Below, one piece after another: positions 7,075-14,642 of a stretch of 15,553 nucleotides of DNA (its first letter is position 1; every line of letters begins with the position of its first letter). This DNA is from a bacterium (GTDB lineage: Bacteria > Zixibacteria > MSB-5A5 > GN15 > FEB-12), in NCBI GenBank assembly GCA_030640905.1, contig DAOWIM010000293.1, positions 1 to 15,553 of the forward strand, read 5' to 3'. The notes below the pieces were generated by a model. That model saw nothing but the letters and a program-made list of their open reading frames with translations. It was not told where the DNA came from and made no database searches. A program made the translations under genes and the position numbers.

Positions 7075-7145
7075 GTCACGTAGGTCAAAACTAACACATA
7101 TCTTGAGGCCAAAACAGCAGAACCGCTAAAGGGTTCTGCGCTACA
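7075..7145. repeat. Degenerate copy of the GTAGG...CCTAC two-hairpin repeat
   Basis: The left end GTCACGTAGGTCAAAAC (7075-7091) matches the left end of the complete copy at 10272-10288 (TCACGTAGGTCGAAAC). The right end is a hairpin, GCAGAACC (7117-7124) pairing with GGTTCTGC (7132-7139), followed by GCTACAG, which corresponds to the CCTACA end of the 10275-10370 copy. The conserved GC-rich core and the first internal stem are missing. The right hairpin is nearly identical to 7516-7538. Confidence 0.6.
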
Positions 7146-7402
7146 GGGCTTTCAATTGTTCCGCAGAGTCCTTTTCGCCGAAGGCGGATGAGACCCTGCG
7201 GGTTTGTGGCTTGTCACCCTTAGCGGGCCTCTGTCCACACCCCTAATATCCGCCGAATCGGTGTTATCCGGCAAGCTAAATAATGGACGCGTAGCGGCCA
7301 CCGATGTCAAATATGTTTAATTGTCTTTCGATGTGAGAGCTGTGGCGGGTTTCTGCCCTATCGGACTAACCGTCATTATCTCAATCTCTGTTAAACCAGT
7401 TG

Positions 7403-7432
7403 TTGACTTTTGTGTCTTCGTTGCTTTATTCT
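7403..7432 (+). promoter_or_regulatory. Candidate promoter for the ArsP_2-family exporter gene
   Basis: TTGACT (7403-7408) and TATTCT (7427-7432) are separated by 18 bp. If used, transcription starts near 7439, so the whole two-hairpin repeat at 7445-7540 would form the untranslated leader of the exporter mRNA. Confidence 0.4.
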
Positions 7433-7444
7433 TTCCGATAGTCT

Positions 7445-7540
7445 CGTAAGGCAGAACCCGAAGTGCCATCGGCTCGCCGGGGCGAGGTTCTGCCGGAACG
7501 GAAAAATAGAAAACAGCAGAACTGCTAAAGGGTTCTGCCC
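7445..7540. repeat. Two-hairpin structured repeat, copy B (GGCAGAACC stems)
   Basis: Four alternating arms: GGCAGAACC (7450-7458), GGTTCTGCC (7486-7494), GCAGAAC (7516-7522) and GGGTTCTGCC (7530-7539). The first pair encloses a GC-rich core containing CGGCTCGCCGGGGCG; the second pair forms a short hairpin with loop TGCTAAA. The outermost arms also form a 10-bp perfect inverted repeat. The arm order and spacing (36, 30 and 14 bp) nearly equal those of the copy at 10275-10370, but the stem sequence differs while pairing is kept. It sits 14 bp upstream of the exporter start codon. Confidence 0.75.
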
Positions 7541-7554
7541 AAGCAGAGGATACC

Positions 7555-8583
7555 ATGATAGCTGATTTAGTATACCATGCTTTGTTCATCACGGGTTTTG
7601 TCGGGATCATGATGCTGGTAATCGAGTACGTCAACGTACTGACACAAGGCTCGTGGCAGAACGGTCTTGCCGGTAGCAGATTAACGCAGTACCTGGTTGC
7701 GGTTATCCTTGGGGCAACCCCCGGATGTCTCGGAGCTTTTGCCGTGGTTGCGATGTATTCGCATGGTGTTCTTCCACTTGGAGCTTTGGTTGCCGCGATG
7801 ATTGCCACCAGTGGCGATGAGGCATTCGTGATGCTTGCCATGTTCCCCGAAAAAGCGCTGTTATTGACGGGTGCCCTCATTGTAATCGGATTGATTGCCG
7901 GATGGCTGACTGATGCGCTCGCTGGAAGCAGAATCATAAATGGAATGCATACCTGTCAGAAACTTGAAATACACAGCCTTGAGTCCTGTGAGTGCTTCCC
8001 CGGGAAGGACATTGTCCGACAACTCCGAGAGCTTTCTTTGGCACGTGGTGTTTTTCTCGGTGTTTTATCGCTTTTTCTTTTTGGAGTTATATCAGGTGCC
8101 GTCGGACCGGAAATTTGGAATTGGATACGTTTCACACTGCTGTTGACCGGTCTGATTGGATTGTTTATTGTTGGCACGGTCTCGGAGCATTTTCTTCAGG
8201 AACACCTTTGGCGACACATAGCCTTAAAGCATATACACCCCATTTTTCTTTGGACTTTTGGTGCCCTGCTGATCACCATGCTTGCAACTGATTATCTGCA
8301 TTTAACAGAGATAATTCAGAACAGCACTCTGTCAATGATCATGATCGCAGCCCTGGTAGGGATCATTCCGGAATCCGGCCCTCATCTGGTATTCTCGACG
8401 TTTTATGCTCAGGGGATTGTTCCGTTCGTCGTCCTTTTGACCAACTCTATCGTACAGGATGGTCACGGCATGTTGCCATTGCTTGCTCACTCGCGGAAAC
8501 AATTCCTTCTTGTTAAGTTGATAAACGTGGTCATTGGGGTGGTTGCCGGTATGGCCGTCTACTGGGTGATGTACCTGTGGTGA
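7555..8583 (+). CDS. Putative heavy-metal/manganese exporter, ArsP_2 (DUF2899) family membrane protein
   Basis: A 342-residue inner-membrane protein with about nine to ten hydrophobic segments. Conserved-looking signatures are GATPGCLGAF (53-62), ATSGDEAF (84-91), a histidine-rich EHFLQEHLWRHIALKHIHP (211-229), IPESGPHLVF (271-280) and QDGHGMLPLLA (301-311). These match the putative 10-TM heavy-metal exporter family that databases name ArsP_2 or putative manganese transporter. The hydrophilic loop at 131-160 contains His132, Cys134, His140, Cys145 and Cys147 and could bind metal. AGAGGA lies eight bases before the ATG. The substrate is unproven: manganese and arsenic compounds are both only name-based guesses. 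The radical SAM gene follows after 25 bp, so the two are probably co-transcribed. Confidence 0.85.
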   Translation: MIADLVYHALFITGFVGIMMLVIEYVNVLTQGSWQNGLAGSRLTQYLVAVILGATPGCLGAFAVVAMYSHGVLPLGALVAAMIATSGDEAFVMLAMFPEKALLLTGALIVIGLIAGWLTDALAGSRIINGMHTCQKLEIHSLESCECFPGKDIVRQLRELSLARGVFLGVLSLFLFGVISGAVGPEIWNWIRFTLLLTGLIGLFIVGTVSEHFLQEHLWRHIALKHIHPIFLWTFGALLITMLATDYLHLTEIIQNSTLSMIMIAALVGIIPESGPHLVFSTFYAQGIVPFVVLLTNSIVQDGHGMLPLLAHSRKQFLLVKLINVVIGVVAGMAVYWVMYLW

Positions 8584-8608
8584 GTATGCAACATTAGGAG
8601 ATTAGGCA

Positions 8609-9550
8609 ATGTATGTTTACGGACCTGTGCCGTCCCGGCGGCTGGGGGCTTCGTTAGGTGTCAGTCCGATACCACCCAAGACGTGCTCATACTCATGTGT
8701 GTATTGCCAGTTAGGTAAAACCACGGATCTGACGGCAGCACGTCATAGTTTTTATCCGAAGGAGGACATCCTTGCGGAGATAATAAACAGGGGTAAAGAC
8801 ACGACCCTTGATTACGTTACCTTTGTCGGAGATGGGGAACCTACGCTCTGTAAAGACCTGGGCTGGCTCATAGAGGAAACGAAGAAAAATCTGCAAGCGC
8901 GCACAGCCGTAATCACTAACGGTTCGTTGTTGTTCCGTGAAGATGTCAGATCGGATCTGCAGCATGCCGATGTGGTCATGCCCACCCTTGATGCCGGAAA
9001 TGAGAAGACCTTCAGGGCCGTAAACAGACCACACCGCAGCGTTACATTTGAGGCCATGTTGCAGGGGTTGATAGATTTCCGTCATGAATATTCCGGACAA
9101 ATATGGTTGGAAGTAATGTTGGTCAAGGGTGTAAATGACAGCGAAGATGAGTTACTGGGTATCGGAAAGGCCGTGGACATTATCGCCCCGGATCGCGTGT
9201 ATATCGTCACGCCGATTCGGCCGCCTGCAGAATCATGGGTAGTGCCGCCGGAACCCGAGACAATTCTCATGGCTCAGGAGTTACTAGGGAAGTCCATACC
9301 CGTAGTTGAACGGGAATCCGGTCAATTTGATTTAAAGGAATATGGCAATGCCCGACAGGCGATCCTGGAAATTGGTTCGCGACACCCTTTGCGGCAAGAT
9401 CAGGCCGCTGAGATTGAGAACGCCTTTGGTGTTTCTGGAATAGTCGATCAAATGCTACGTGACGGGGAACTGATCCGAACAGCATACGGGGGAACAATAT
9501 ATCTGCTCCCGGGGCATTTTATCAGAGGGCGAAGTAACCAGAAGAAATAA
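8609..9550 (+). CDS. Radical SAM protein, COG0731 type
   Basis: A 313-residue radical S-adenosylmethionine enzyme. The cluster-binding motif is CSYSCVYC (Cys26, Cys30, Cys33; CxxxCxxC), preceded by the family-specific YGPVPSRRLGASLGVSPIP (4-22). GDGEPTL (74-80) corresponds to the SAM-binding GGE motif. The region from about 230 to 313, after the radical SAM barrel, looks like a winged-helix domain. COG0731 includes relatives of the wyosine tRNA enzyme TYW1, but short bacterial members like this have no established reaction. AGGAG lies nine bases upstream of the ATG. It follows the exporter gene by 25 bp; a metabolic link to the exporter is only suggested by the pairing. Confidence 0.9.
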   Translation: MYVYGPVPSRRLGASLGVSPIPPKTCSYSCVYCQLGKTTDLTAARHSFYPKEDILAEIINRGKDTTLDYVTFVGDGEPTLCKDLGWLIEETKKNLQARTAVITNGSLLFREDVRSDLQHADVVMPTLDAGNEKTFRAVNRPHRSVTFEAMLQGLIDFRHEYSGQIWLEVMLVKGVNDSEDELLGIGKAVDIIAPDRVYIVTPIRPPAESWVVPPEPETILMAQELLGKSIPVVERESGQFDLKEYGNARQAILEIGSRHPLRQDQAAEIENAFGVSGIVDQMLRDGELIRTAYGGTIYLLPGHFIRGRSNQKK

Positions 9551-9574
9551 AAGAGACAGCAACGATGAATCAGT

Positions 9575-9598
9575 GGGCGGCAGACCTTCCGGTCTGCC
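9575..9598 (+). terminator. Hairpin after the radical SAM gene (terminator-like, also a repeat)
   Basis: GGCAGACC (9579-9586), loop TTCC, GGTCTGCC (9591-9598), followed by CCTTTATAG. The eight-bp GC-rich stem 25 bases after the stop could end the two-gene transcript, but the T-tract is weak. The leading GGGCGGCAGACCT recurs at 10241-10253 (about 16 of 18 bases match over 9575-9592), so it is also part of a dispersed repeat. Confidence 0.5.
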
Positions 9599-9620
9599 CC
9601 TTTATAGTTCGATTTCTTGC

Positions 9621-9660
9621 TTCACGTAGCGGCAGACGAGGACCCGCGCGGGTGTCACCG
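9621..9660. repeat. GC-rich palindromic repeat fragment
   Basis: TTCACGTAGCGGCAGAC (9621-9637) shares CACGTAG with the other repeat copies and GCGGCAGAC with 9577-9585. It is followed by the perfect 12-bp palindrome ACCCGCGCGGGT (9642-9653). A weaker relative is the GAGACCCTGCGGGT stretch near 7191-7204. Confidence 0.45.
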
Positions 9661-9722
9661 GGTACCCCACCCAGCGGGTGGGCATAACACTAATAAAACC
9701 CACCTGTTAGGTGGGCTACCGG
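9658..9722. repeat. CCCACC/GGTGGG two-hairpin repeat
   Basis: Two adjacent hairpins: CCCACCC (9666-9672) with GGGTGGG (9676-9682), loop AGC; and CCCACCT (9699-9705) with AGGTGGG (9709-9715), loop GTT. The ends read GGGTACC on the left and GCTACCGGG on the right. The arm order a, a', a, a' is the same as in the larger repeats at 7445 and 10275, but the GC-rich core between the first pair is missing. A truncated inverted relative lies at 15429-15447. It lies 30 bp past the stop of the 80-aa gene and could terminate that transcript. Confidence 0.65.
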
Positions 9723-9750
9723 GTGGCCTCTACCGCCCGCGCCTACTCCA

Positions 9751-9993
9751 CTAACGGTTTGTAAAGATTAGCATCCCTTGACGCTTCACTTCGCACCACC
9801 ATGCGCAACCATGCCACCGCGTGCCCAGCCGCACTTCATATTGAATCTGTTCGCCGTCCTCGGTCACCCCGAAGATGTGAGTTGAACCAAGGAAAGATAG
9901 TTTGGAAGACATTTCTTTACCGTCATAAAAGACGCGCTCCCGGCCGAATCCTTGAACCTCGATTCTGTGGTCATTGTGCATAATCGTCATCAT
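9751..9993 (-). CDS. 80-aa protein of unknown function
   Basis: A small soluble protein with no signal peptide or membrane segment. It is rich in alternating hydrophobic and charged residues, as in a beta barrel or sandwich. The most family-like stretch is THIFGVTEDGEQIQYEVRLG followed by TRWHGCAWWCEV, with Cys59 and Cys63 flanking a tryptophan pair. I do not recognise a characterised homologue. The reading frame is open upstream to 10086, but ATG 9991-9993 is preferred because GGGGA lies seven bases upstream of it and nothing similar precedes the upstream codons. A second ATG follows immediately (9988-9990). It stands alone between repeat-rich spacers. Confidence 0.65.
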   Translation of the reverse strand: MMTIMHNDHRIEVQGFGRERVFYDGKEMSSKLSFLGSTHIFGVTEDGEQIQYEVRLGTRWHGCAWWCEVKRQGMLIFTNR

Positions 9994-10399
9994 AGATATT
10001 CCCCTTTCCCTCAGTTTAGTAGTGCAGTCCGCCGCGGTCAAAGATGCGCCGAGGCGTGCGGATGTCGCCCTGCCATCGAGTATCACGCCCCAAATTCCCT
10101 ACCACATCACTCTTGATCACCTGACCAACTACAATAGCAAAGGACAAATCCGTCATGACTAAAAGCAAGGAACAAGGTGAATCAAAATGACTACCGAGTC
10201 ACCACTCCCAAACCAAAAAACACCAAACGAACCCATTTATGGGCGGCAGACCTCCCGTGTTTAGTGTCAAATCACGTAGGTCGAAACCCCTGAGCCACCG
10301 GCTTGCCGGGGCGTGGTTTCGACAATGATCTGTCGAAAATGTGTCGAAACCGCAGGGGTTTCGACCTACAACTTAAATCCTGTTCTAAATCTCAACCGC
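9994..10399. other. Intergenic region between the 80-aa gene and the sdh operon
   Basis: The stretch 9994-10240 contains only very short open frames without ribosome-binding sites and no promoter pair I would defend. A partial copy of the GGGCGGCAGACC repeat lies at 10241-10258 and a complete two-hairpin repeat at 10275-10370, ending 30 bp from the sdhB stop. Confidence 0.55.
10275..10370. repeat. Two-hairpin structured repeat, copy A (GTCGAAACC stems)
   Basis: The ends form a perfect 15-bp inverted repeat, GTAGGTCGAAACCCC (10276-10290) with GGGGTTTCGACCTAC (10355-10369). Inside, GTCGAAACC (10280-10288) can pair with GGTTTCGAC (10315-10323) around a GC-rich core containing CGGCTTGCCGGGGCG, and GTCGAAACC (10343-10351) with GGTTTCGAC (10357-10365) around CGCAG. 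An extra partial arm TGTCGAAAAT lies at 10331-10340. The core matches that of the copy at 7445-7540 at 19 of 22 positions, while the stems differ but stay paired. It lies downstream of sdhB and could fold as its 3' end structure. Confidence 0.78.
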
Positions 10400-11136
10400 C
10401 TACTTCACCAATGCTCGCATGTATTCGCGGTTCATTTTGGCGATGAACTTCACCGAGATATCTTTCGGGCAGACCGCCTCACACTCAAAGTAGTTCGTGC
10501 AGTTACCAAAACCCTCAATATCCATCTGCGCTACCATCTTGTTGACCCGTCGTTCGCGTTCGGCCTGTCCCTGAGGCAACAGTGCCAACTGGCTCACCTT
10601 GGCCGCAACAAACAACATCCCCGAAGCGTTCTTGCAGGCCGCAACACAGGCGCCACAGCCGATACAGGCGGCGGCATCCATCGCTTCTTCGGCCTTGTCT
10701 TTTGGGATCAGGATAGCGTTGGCATCGGTGGCCGCGCCGGTATGGGTCGAAACAAACCCACCGGCCTGCATGACACGGTCGATAGAGGTGCGGTCAACAG
10801 TCAGGTCCTTGATAACCGGAAAGGCTTTCGCCCGGAACGGCTCGATATAAATCGTACTGCCGTCCTTGAAAAGACGCATCCGGACCTCGCAGGTAGTGCC
10901 TGTCATGCCACCGTGCGGCAGACCATTGATAACAAGAGAGCAGGCCCCGCAGATACCTTCGCGGCAGTCGTGGTCGAAATGGATCGGGTCGATACCTTTC
11001 TCCACCAGATCTTCATTGACCACATCGAGCATTTCAAGGAACGACATATCGCCATTGATGTCGCGAGCTTCGTACTGTTCCATCCGCCCTTTAGCCGCGG
11101 CGTTTTTCTGTCGCCAGACGTGTAGTTTGAAATTCA

Positions 11137-11137
<1 letters not shown>
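10400..11137 (-). CDS. sdhB: Succinate dehydrogenase/fumarate reductase iron-sulfur subunit
   Basis: A 245-residue iron-sulfur subunit that carries electrons from the flavin to the quinone site. The plant-type [2Fe-2S] domain has Cys58, Cys63, Cys66 (DCREGICGAC) and Cys83. The C-terminal domain has CIGCGACVAACKN (Cys158, Cys161, Cys164, Cys168) and Cys213, Cys219, Cys223. By family precedent these hold one [4Fe-4S] (158, 161, 164, 223) and one [3Fe-4S] (168, 213, 219). The MNFKLHVWRQKN start and the FECEAVCPKDIS tail are typical of the group found with b558-type cytochrome subunits. AAGGAG precedes the ATG, which overlaps the sdhA stop codon by one base (TAATG). Last gene of sdhCAB. Confidence 0.96.
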
Positions 11138-13050
<1,913 letters not shown>

Positions 13051-13051
13051 A

Positions 13052-13777
13052 TTAGTGCACTCCTTCCGGCAGAACGATAAAGTTGGAGAGGACAGCTGCC
13101 GGTATTACCGAGTAGCCGAAAAATATTACAACCGCGATCAGATAGCCCAGCACTTTCAGGCGTGGCTCCCATTTCTGGTTGTTTATCCCGATTGTCTGCA
13201 TGAACGACGGAATCGCGTGACTCAGATGATAGCAGAGGAAAAACATCGCCACCAAATAGACTGCTGAAATTGCGATGTTTTGATATCCGAGGATTATCAT
13301 CGAATACACATCGTGTCGCCCTAATGTGTCGTGCAGTCCGGCGTACTGCGGATTTGTCGTGATAAACGTAAAGTGCAGCAGGTGATAAACGACGTAGAGC
13401 AGGATACCGGCGCCGGAGAAAATCATCGTGCGCGATGACAGTGGCGCCTGGACGGTAGCATTGCGGACGTACGAGATCGGGCGCGAGAACTTGTTCTCGA
13501 AATAAAGCTGAATTCCACGCCAGATGTGGATCGCAAAGAATATGAACATCAGGATTCGGACCGACCAGATGAGAGCCGGTAGGTTCTTGAGTGCCTGAGC
13601 ATAGGTGTTGAGTTGATCCTGTCCGAGGAAAATCTGCAGGTTGCCAACCATGTGTCCTGTCACAAACAGAAAGAGAAACAGGCCGGTAATAGCCTGGAAT
13701 ATCTTCTTGCCGATAGAGGAACTGATGAATGCAACTTGAGCCTGGGCGGGACTGACTTGGGTTTGAACGGTGCTCAT
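13052..13777 (-). CDS. sdhC: Succinate dehydrogenase cytochrome b558 subunit (single five-helix membrane anchor)
   Basis: A 241-residue membrane anchor of the b558 family with five predicted helices at about 23-46, 69-92, 118-141, 165-190 and 208-231. Histidines placed to ligate two b hemes are His42 (TGHMVGN), His84 (AIHIWRG), His132 or His135 (YHLLHF) and His184 or His187 (CYHLSH). The di-heme single-anchor arrangement, with no separate sdhD, is the Bacteroidetes/Campylobacterota/Bacillus-like type that reacts with quinones in the membrane. GGGAG (minus strand, 13783-13787) precedes the ATG. First gene of sdhCAB, with a promoter about 40 bp upstream. Confidence 0.94.
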   Translation of the reverse strand: MSTVQTQVSPAQAQVAFISSSIGKKIFQAITGLFLFLFVTGHMVGNLQIFLGQDQLNTYAQALKNLPALIWSVRILMFIFFAIHIWRGIQLYFENKFSRPISYVRNATVQAPLSSRTMIFSGAGILLYVVYHLLHFTFITTNPQYAGLHDTLGRHDVYSMIILGYQNIAISAVYLVAMFFLCYHLSHAIPSFMQTIGINNQKWEPRLKVLGYLIAVVIFFGYSVIPAAVLSNFIVLPEGVH

Positions 13778-13815
13778 ATAGTCTCCCTGTTGGGCTTGTG
13801 GATAATCAAAGGGTG

Positions 13816-13844
13816 AATATCGAGTATGCTACTGTCGTGGTCAA
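13816..13844 (-). promoter_or_regulatory. Sigma70-like promoter for sdhCAB
   Basis: Read on the minus strand, TTGACC (13844-13839) is followed after 17 bp by GATATT (13821-13816). Transcription would start near 13809, leaving about 30 untranslated bases before the sdhC ATG. Five of six bases match at -35 and four of six at -10. Confidence 0.55.
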
Positions 13845-13903
13845 GAGAAAAATTTCACATGCACCAGAGCGATTGCTACGAAGAAATGGGCCTAAAAATG
13901 GGT

Positions 13904-13932
13904 TTGACAAAACTCGGCCGGATTGATAACTT
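13904..13932 (+). promoter_or_regulatory. Candidate promoter for the 195-aa secreted protein gene
   Basis: A perfect TTGACA (13904-13909) is followed after 17 bp by TAACTT (13927-13932), a weak -10. It would give a leader of about 55 bases to the ATG at 13996. It is divergent from the sdhCAB promoter, with the two -35 elements about 60 bp apart. Confidence 0.45.
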
Positions 13933-13995
13933 GGAACTCTGTAGCGATTAATCGATAAAAAGAGAGACAAACATAACCAGGAAGTTGGAGTTATT

Positions 13996-14583
13996 ATGAA
14001 AACGAAGGCATGTATTCTTGCTGTCGTCGGCCTGATGCTTCTGGCCGTTTCTGCAGCGTCGGAGAACAGTGTTACCATGAAAGTGTCTGGCCCTGGTGTG
14101 GTCAATGACAGCACGCTCAAGGTTGGCGAAAAAGTAACCTTTGAGATATACACCACTACCGAAAAAAAGCGGACCGGCTTCACACTCGGCTTTGCGCTGA
14201 AATCGGATGATATCAAGTCGGTAATCCATGTGGCCGATAGCGGTAACGGTCTCAATGCCAATGGCGATATCAAGGGCTATGAGGGCTGGCAGGACAAATC
14301 GGTCTGGGATCTCGCCGGCGTTTTCGCGGTTGAGCGGGACTGGGATGGTCAGGTTCCGGAATTGATCGGTTTTGGCGGCATTTCGGTTAAGATGGGTTAC
14401 CTTGAAGAACTTGAACCGACCAAAAAGCTGACGTTCGACATAATTGTTCCCGAAGCCGGAACTCTGGTTGTCGATTCGTCATTCTTCCCGCCCGGTGGTG
14501 GTTGGTACTACTCAGCACCAAAACATGTCGAACTGCTCACCTCACCCAAGTGGGACGGCCCGCACGTATTCAAGGTGAAGTAG
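13996..14583 (+). CDS. Secreted protein of unknown function, 195 aa
   Basis: The N-terminus MKTKACILAVVGLMLLAVSA is a Sec signal peptide, with cleavage likely near residue 20-21. The mature part is a single domain of about 170 residues predicted to be mostly beta: TMKVSGPGVVNDSTLKVGEKVTFEIY begins like a cohesin/immunoglobulin-like fold, and FDIIVPEAGTLVVDSSFFPP ends it. There are no cysteines in the mature part, no lipobox and no recognisable catalytic motif. TTGGAG lies eight bases before the ATG. An intrinsic terminator follows 17 bp after its stop. The downstream gene encodes another exported beta-rich protein with similar phrasing (definition of a deviation over a DSxFxP-type motif), so the two may be related in role. 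No function can be assigned. Confidence 0.75.
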   Translation: MKTKACILAVVGLMLLAVSAASENSVTMKVSGPGVVNDSTLKVGEKVTFEIYTTTEKKRTGFTLGFALKSDDIKSVIHVADSGNGLNANGDIKGYEGWQDKSVWDLAGVFAVERDWDGQVPELIGFGGISVKMGYLEELEPTKKLTFDIIVPEAGTLVVDSSFFPPGGGWYYSAPKHVELLTSPKWDGPHVFKVK

Positions 14584-14600
14584 AGACAATAATTCTAAGG

Positions 14601-14628
14601 AGCCCATCGACACCGATGGGCTTTTTTT
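14601..14628 (+). terminator. Intrinsic terminator after the 195-aa secreted protein gene
   Basis: AGCCCATCG (14601-14609) pairs perfectly with CGATGGGCT (14614-14622) around loop ACAC, followed by seven Ts (14622-14628). It is the clearest rho-independent terminator in the window. It overlaps a possible start codon (ATG 14616-14618) of the next gene. Confidence 0.9.
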
Positions 14629-14642
14629 ATGAGCATCGCATT

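Larger units (their letters stand above)
7055..7554. other. 500-bp intergenic repeat island
   Basis: No convincing gene is present on either strand. The region holds a degenerate repeat copy with one hairpin (7075-7145), a GC-rich inverted-repeat stretch around 7170-7225 (GCCGAAGGC, ACCCTGCGGGT, CACCCTTAGCG), a candidate promoter (7403-7432) and a complete two-hairpin repeat (7445-7540) immediately before the exporter gene. The stretch 7230-7400 shows nothing I can name. Confidence 0.6.

Noticed and set aside
7439..7554. Known manganese riboswitch (yybP-ykoY) upstream of the exporter
   Set aside because: I could not find its conserved loop sequences; the leader is explained by the two-hairpin repeat.
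7317..7937. Minus-strand open frame of 206 codons across the exporter start and its leader
   Set aside because: It overlaps the exporter antisense, runs through the repeat, is low-complexity and lacks a ribosome-binding site.
10155..10265. Two very short plus-strand frames (11 and 25 codons)
   Set aside because: No ribosome-binding site and no recognisable product; the second runs into a repeat.
10313..11125. Long plus-strand open frame of 270 codons opposite sdhB
   Set aside because: It lies entirely antisense to sdhB, whose cysteine motifs and family match are unambiguous. The antisense product is His/Arg-rich with no domain.
14502..14642. Upstream extension of the second secreted protein
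   Set aside because: It would overlap the end of the first secreted protein gene and place the signal sequence in the protein interior; starts at 14616 or 14643 are more sensible.
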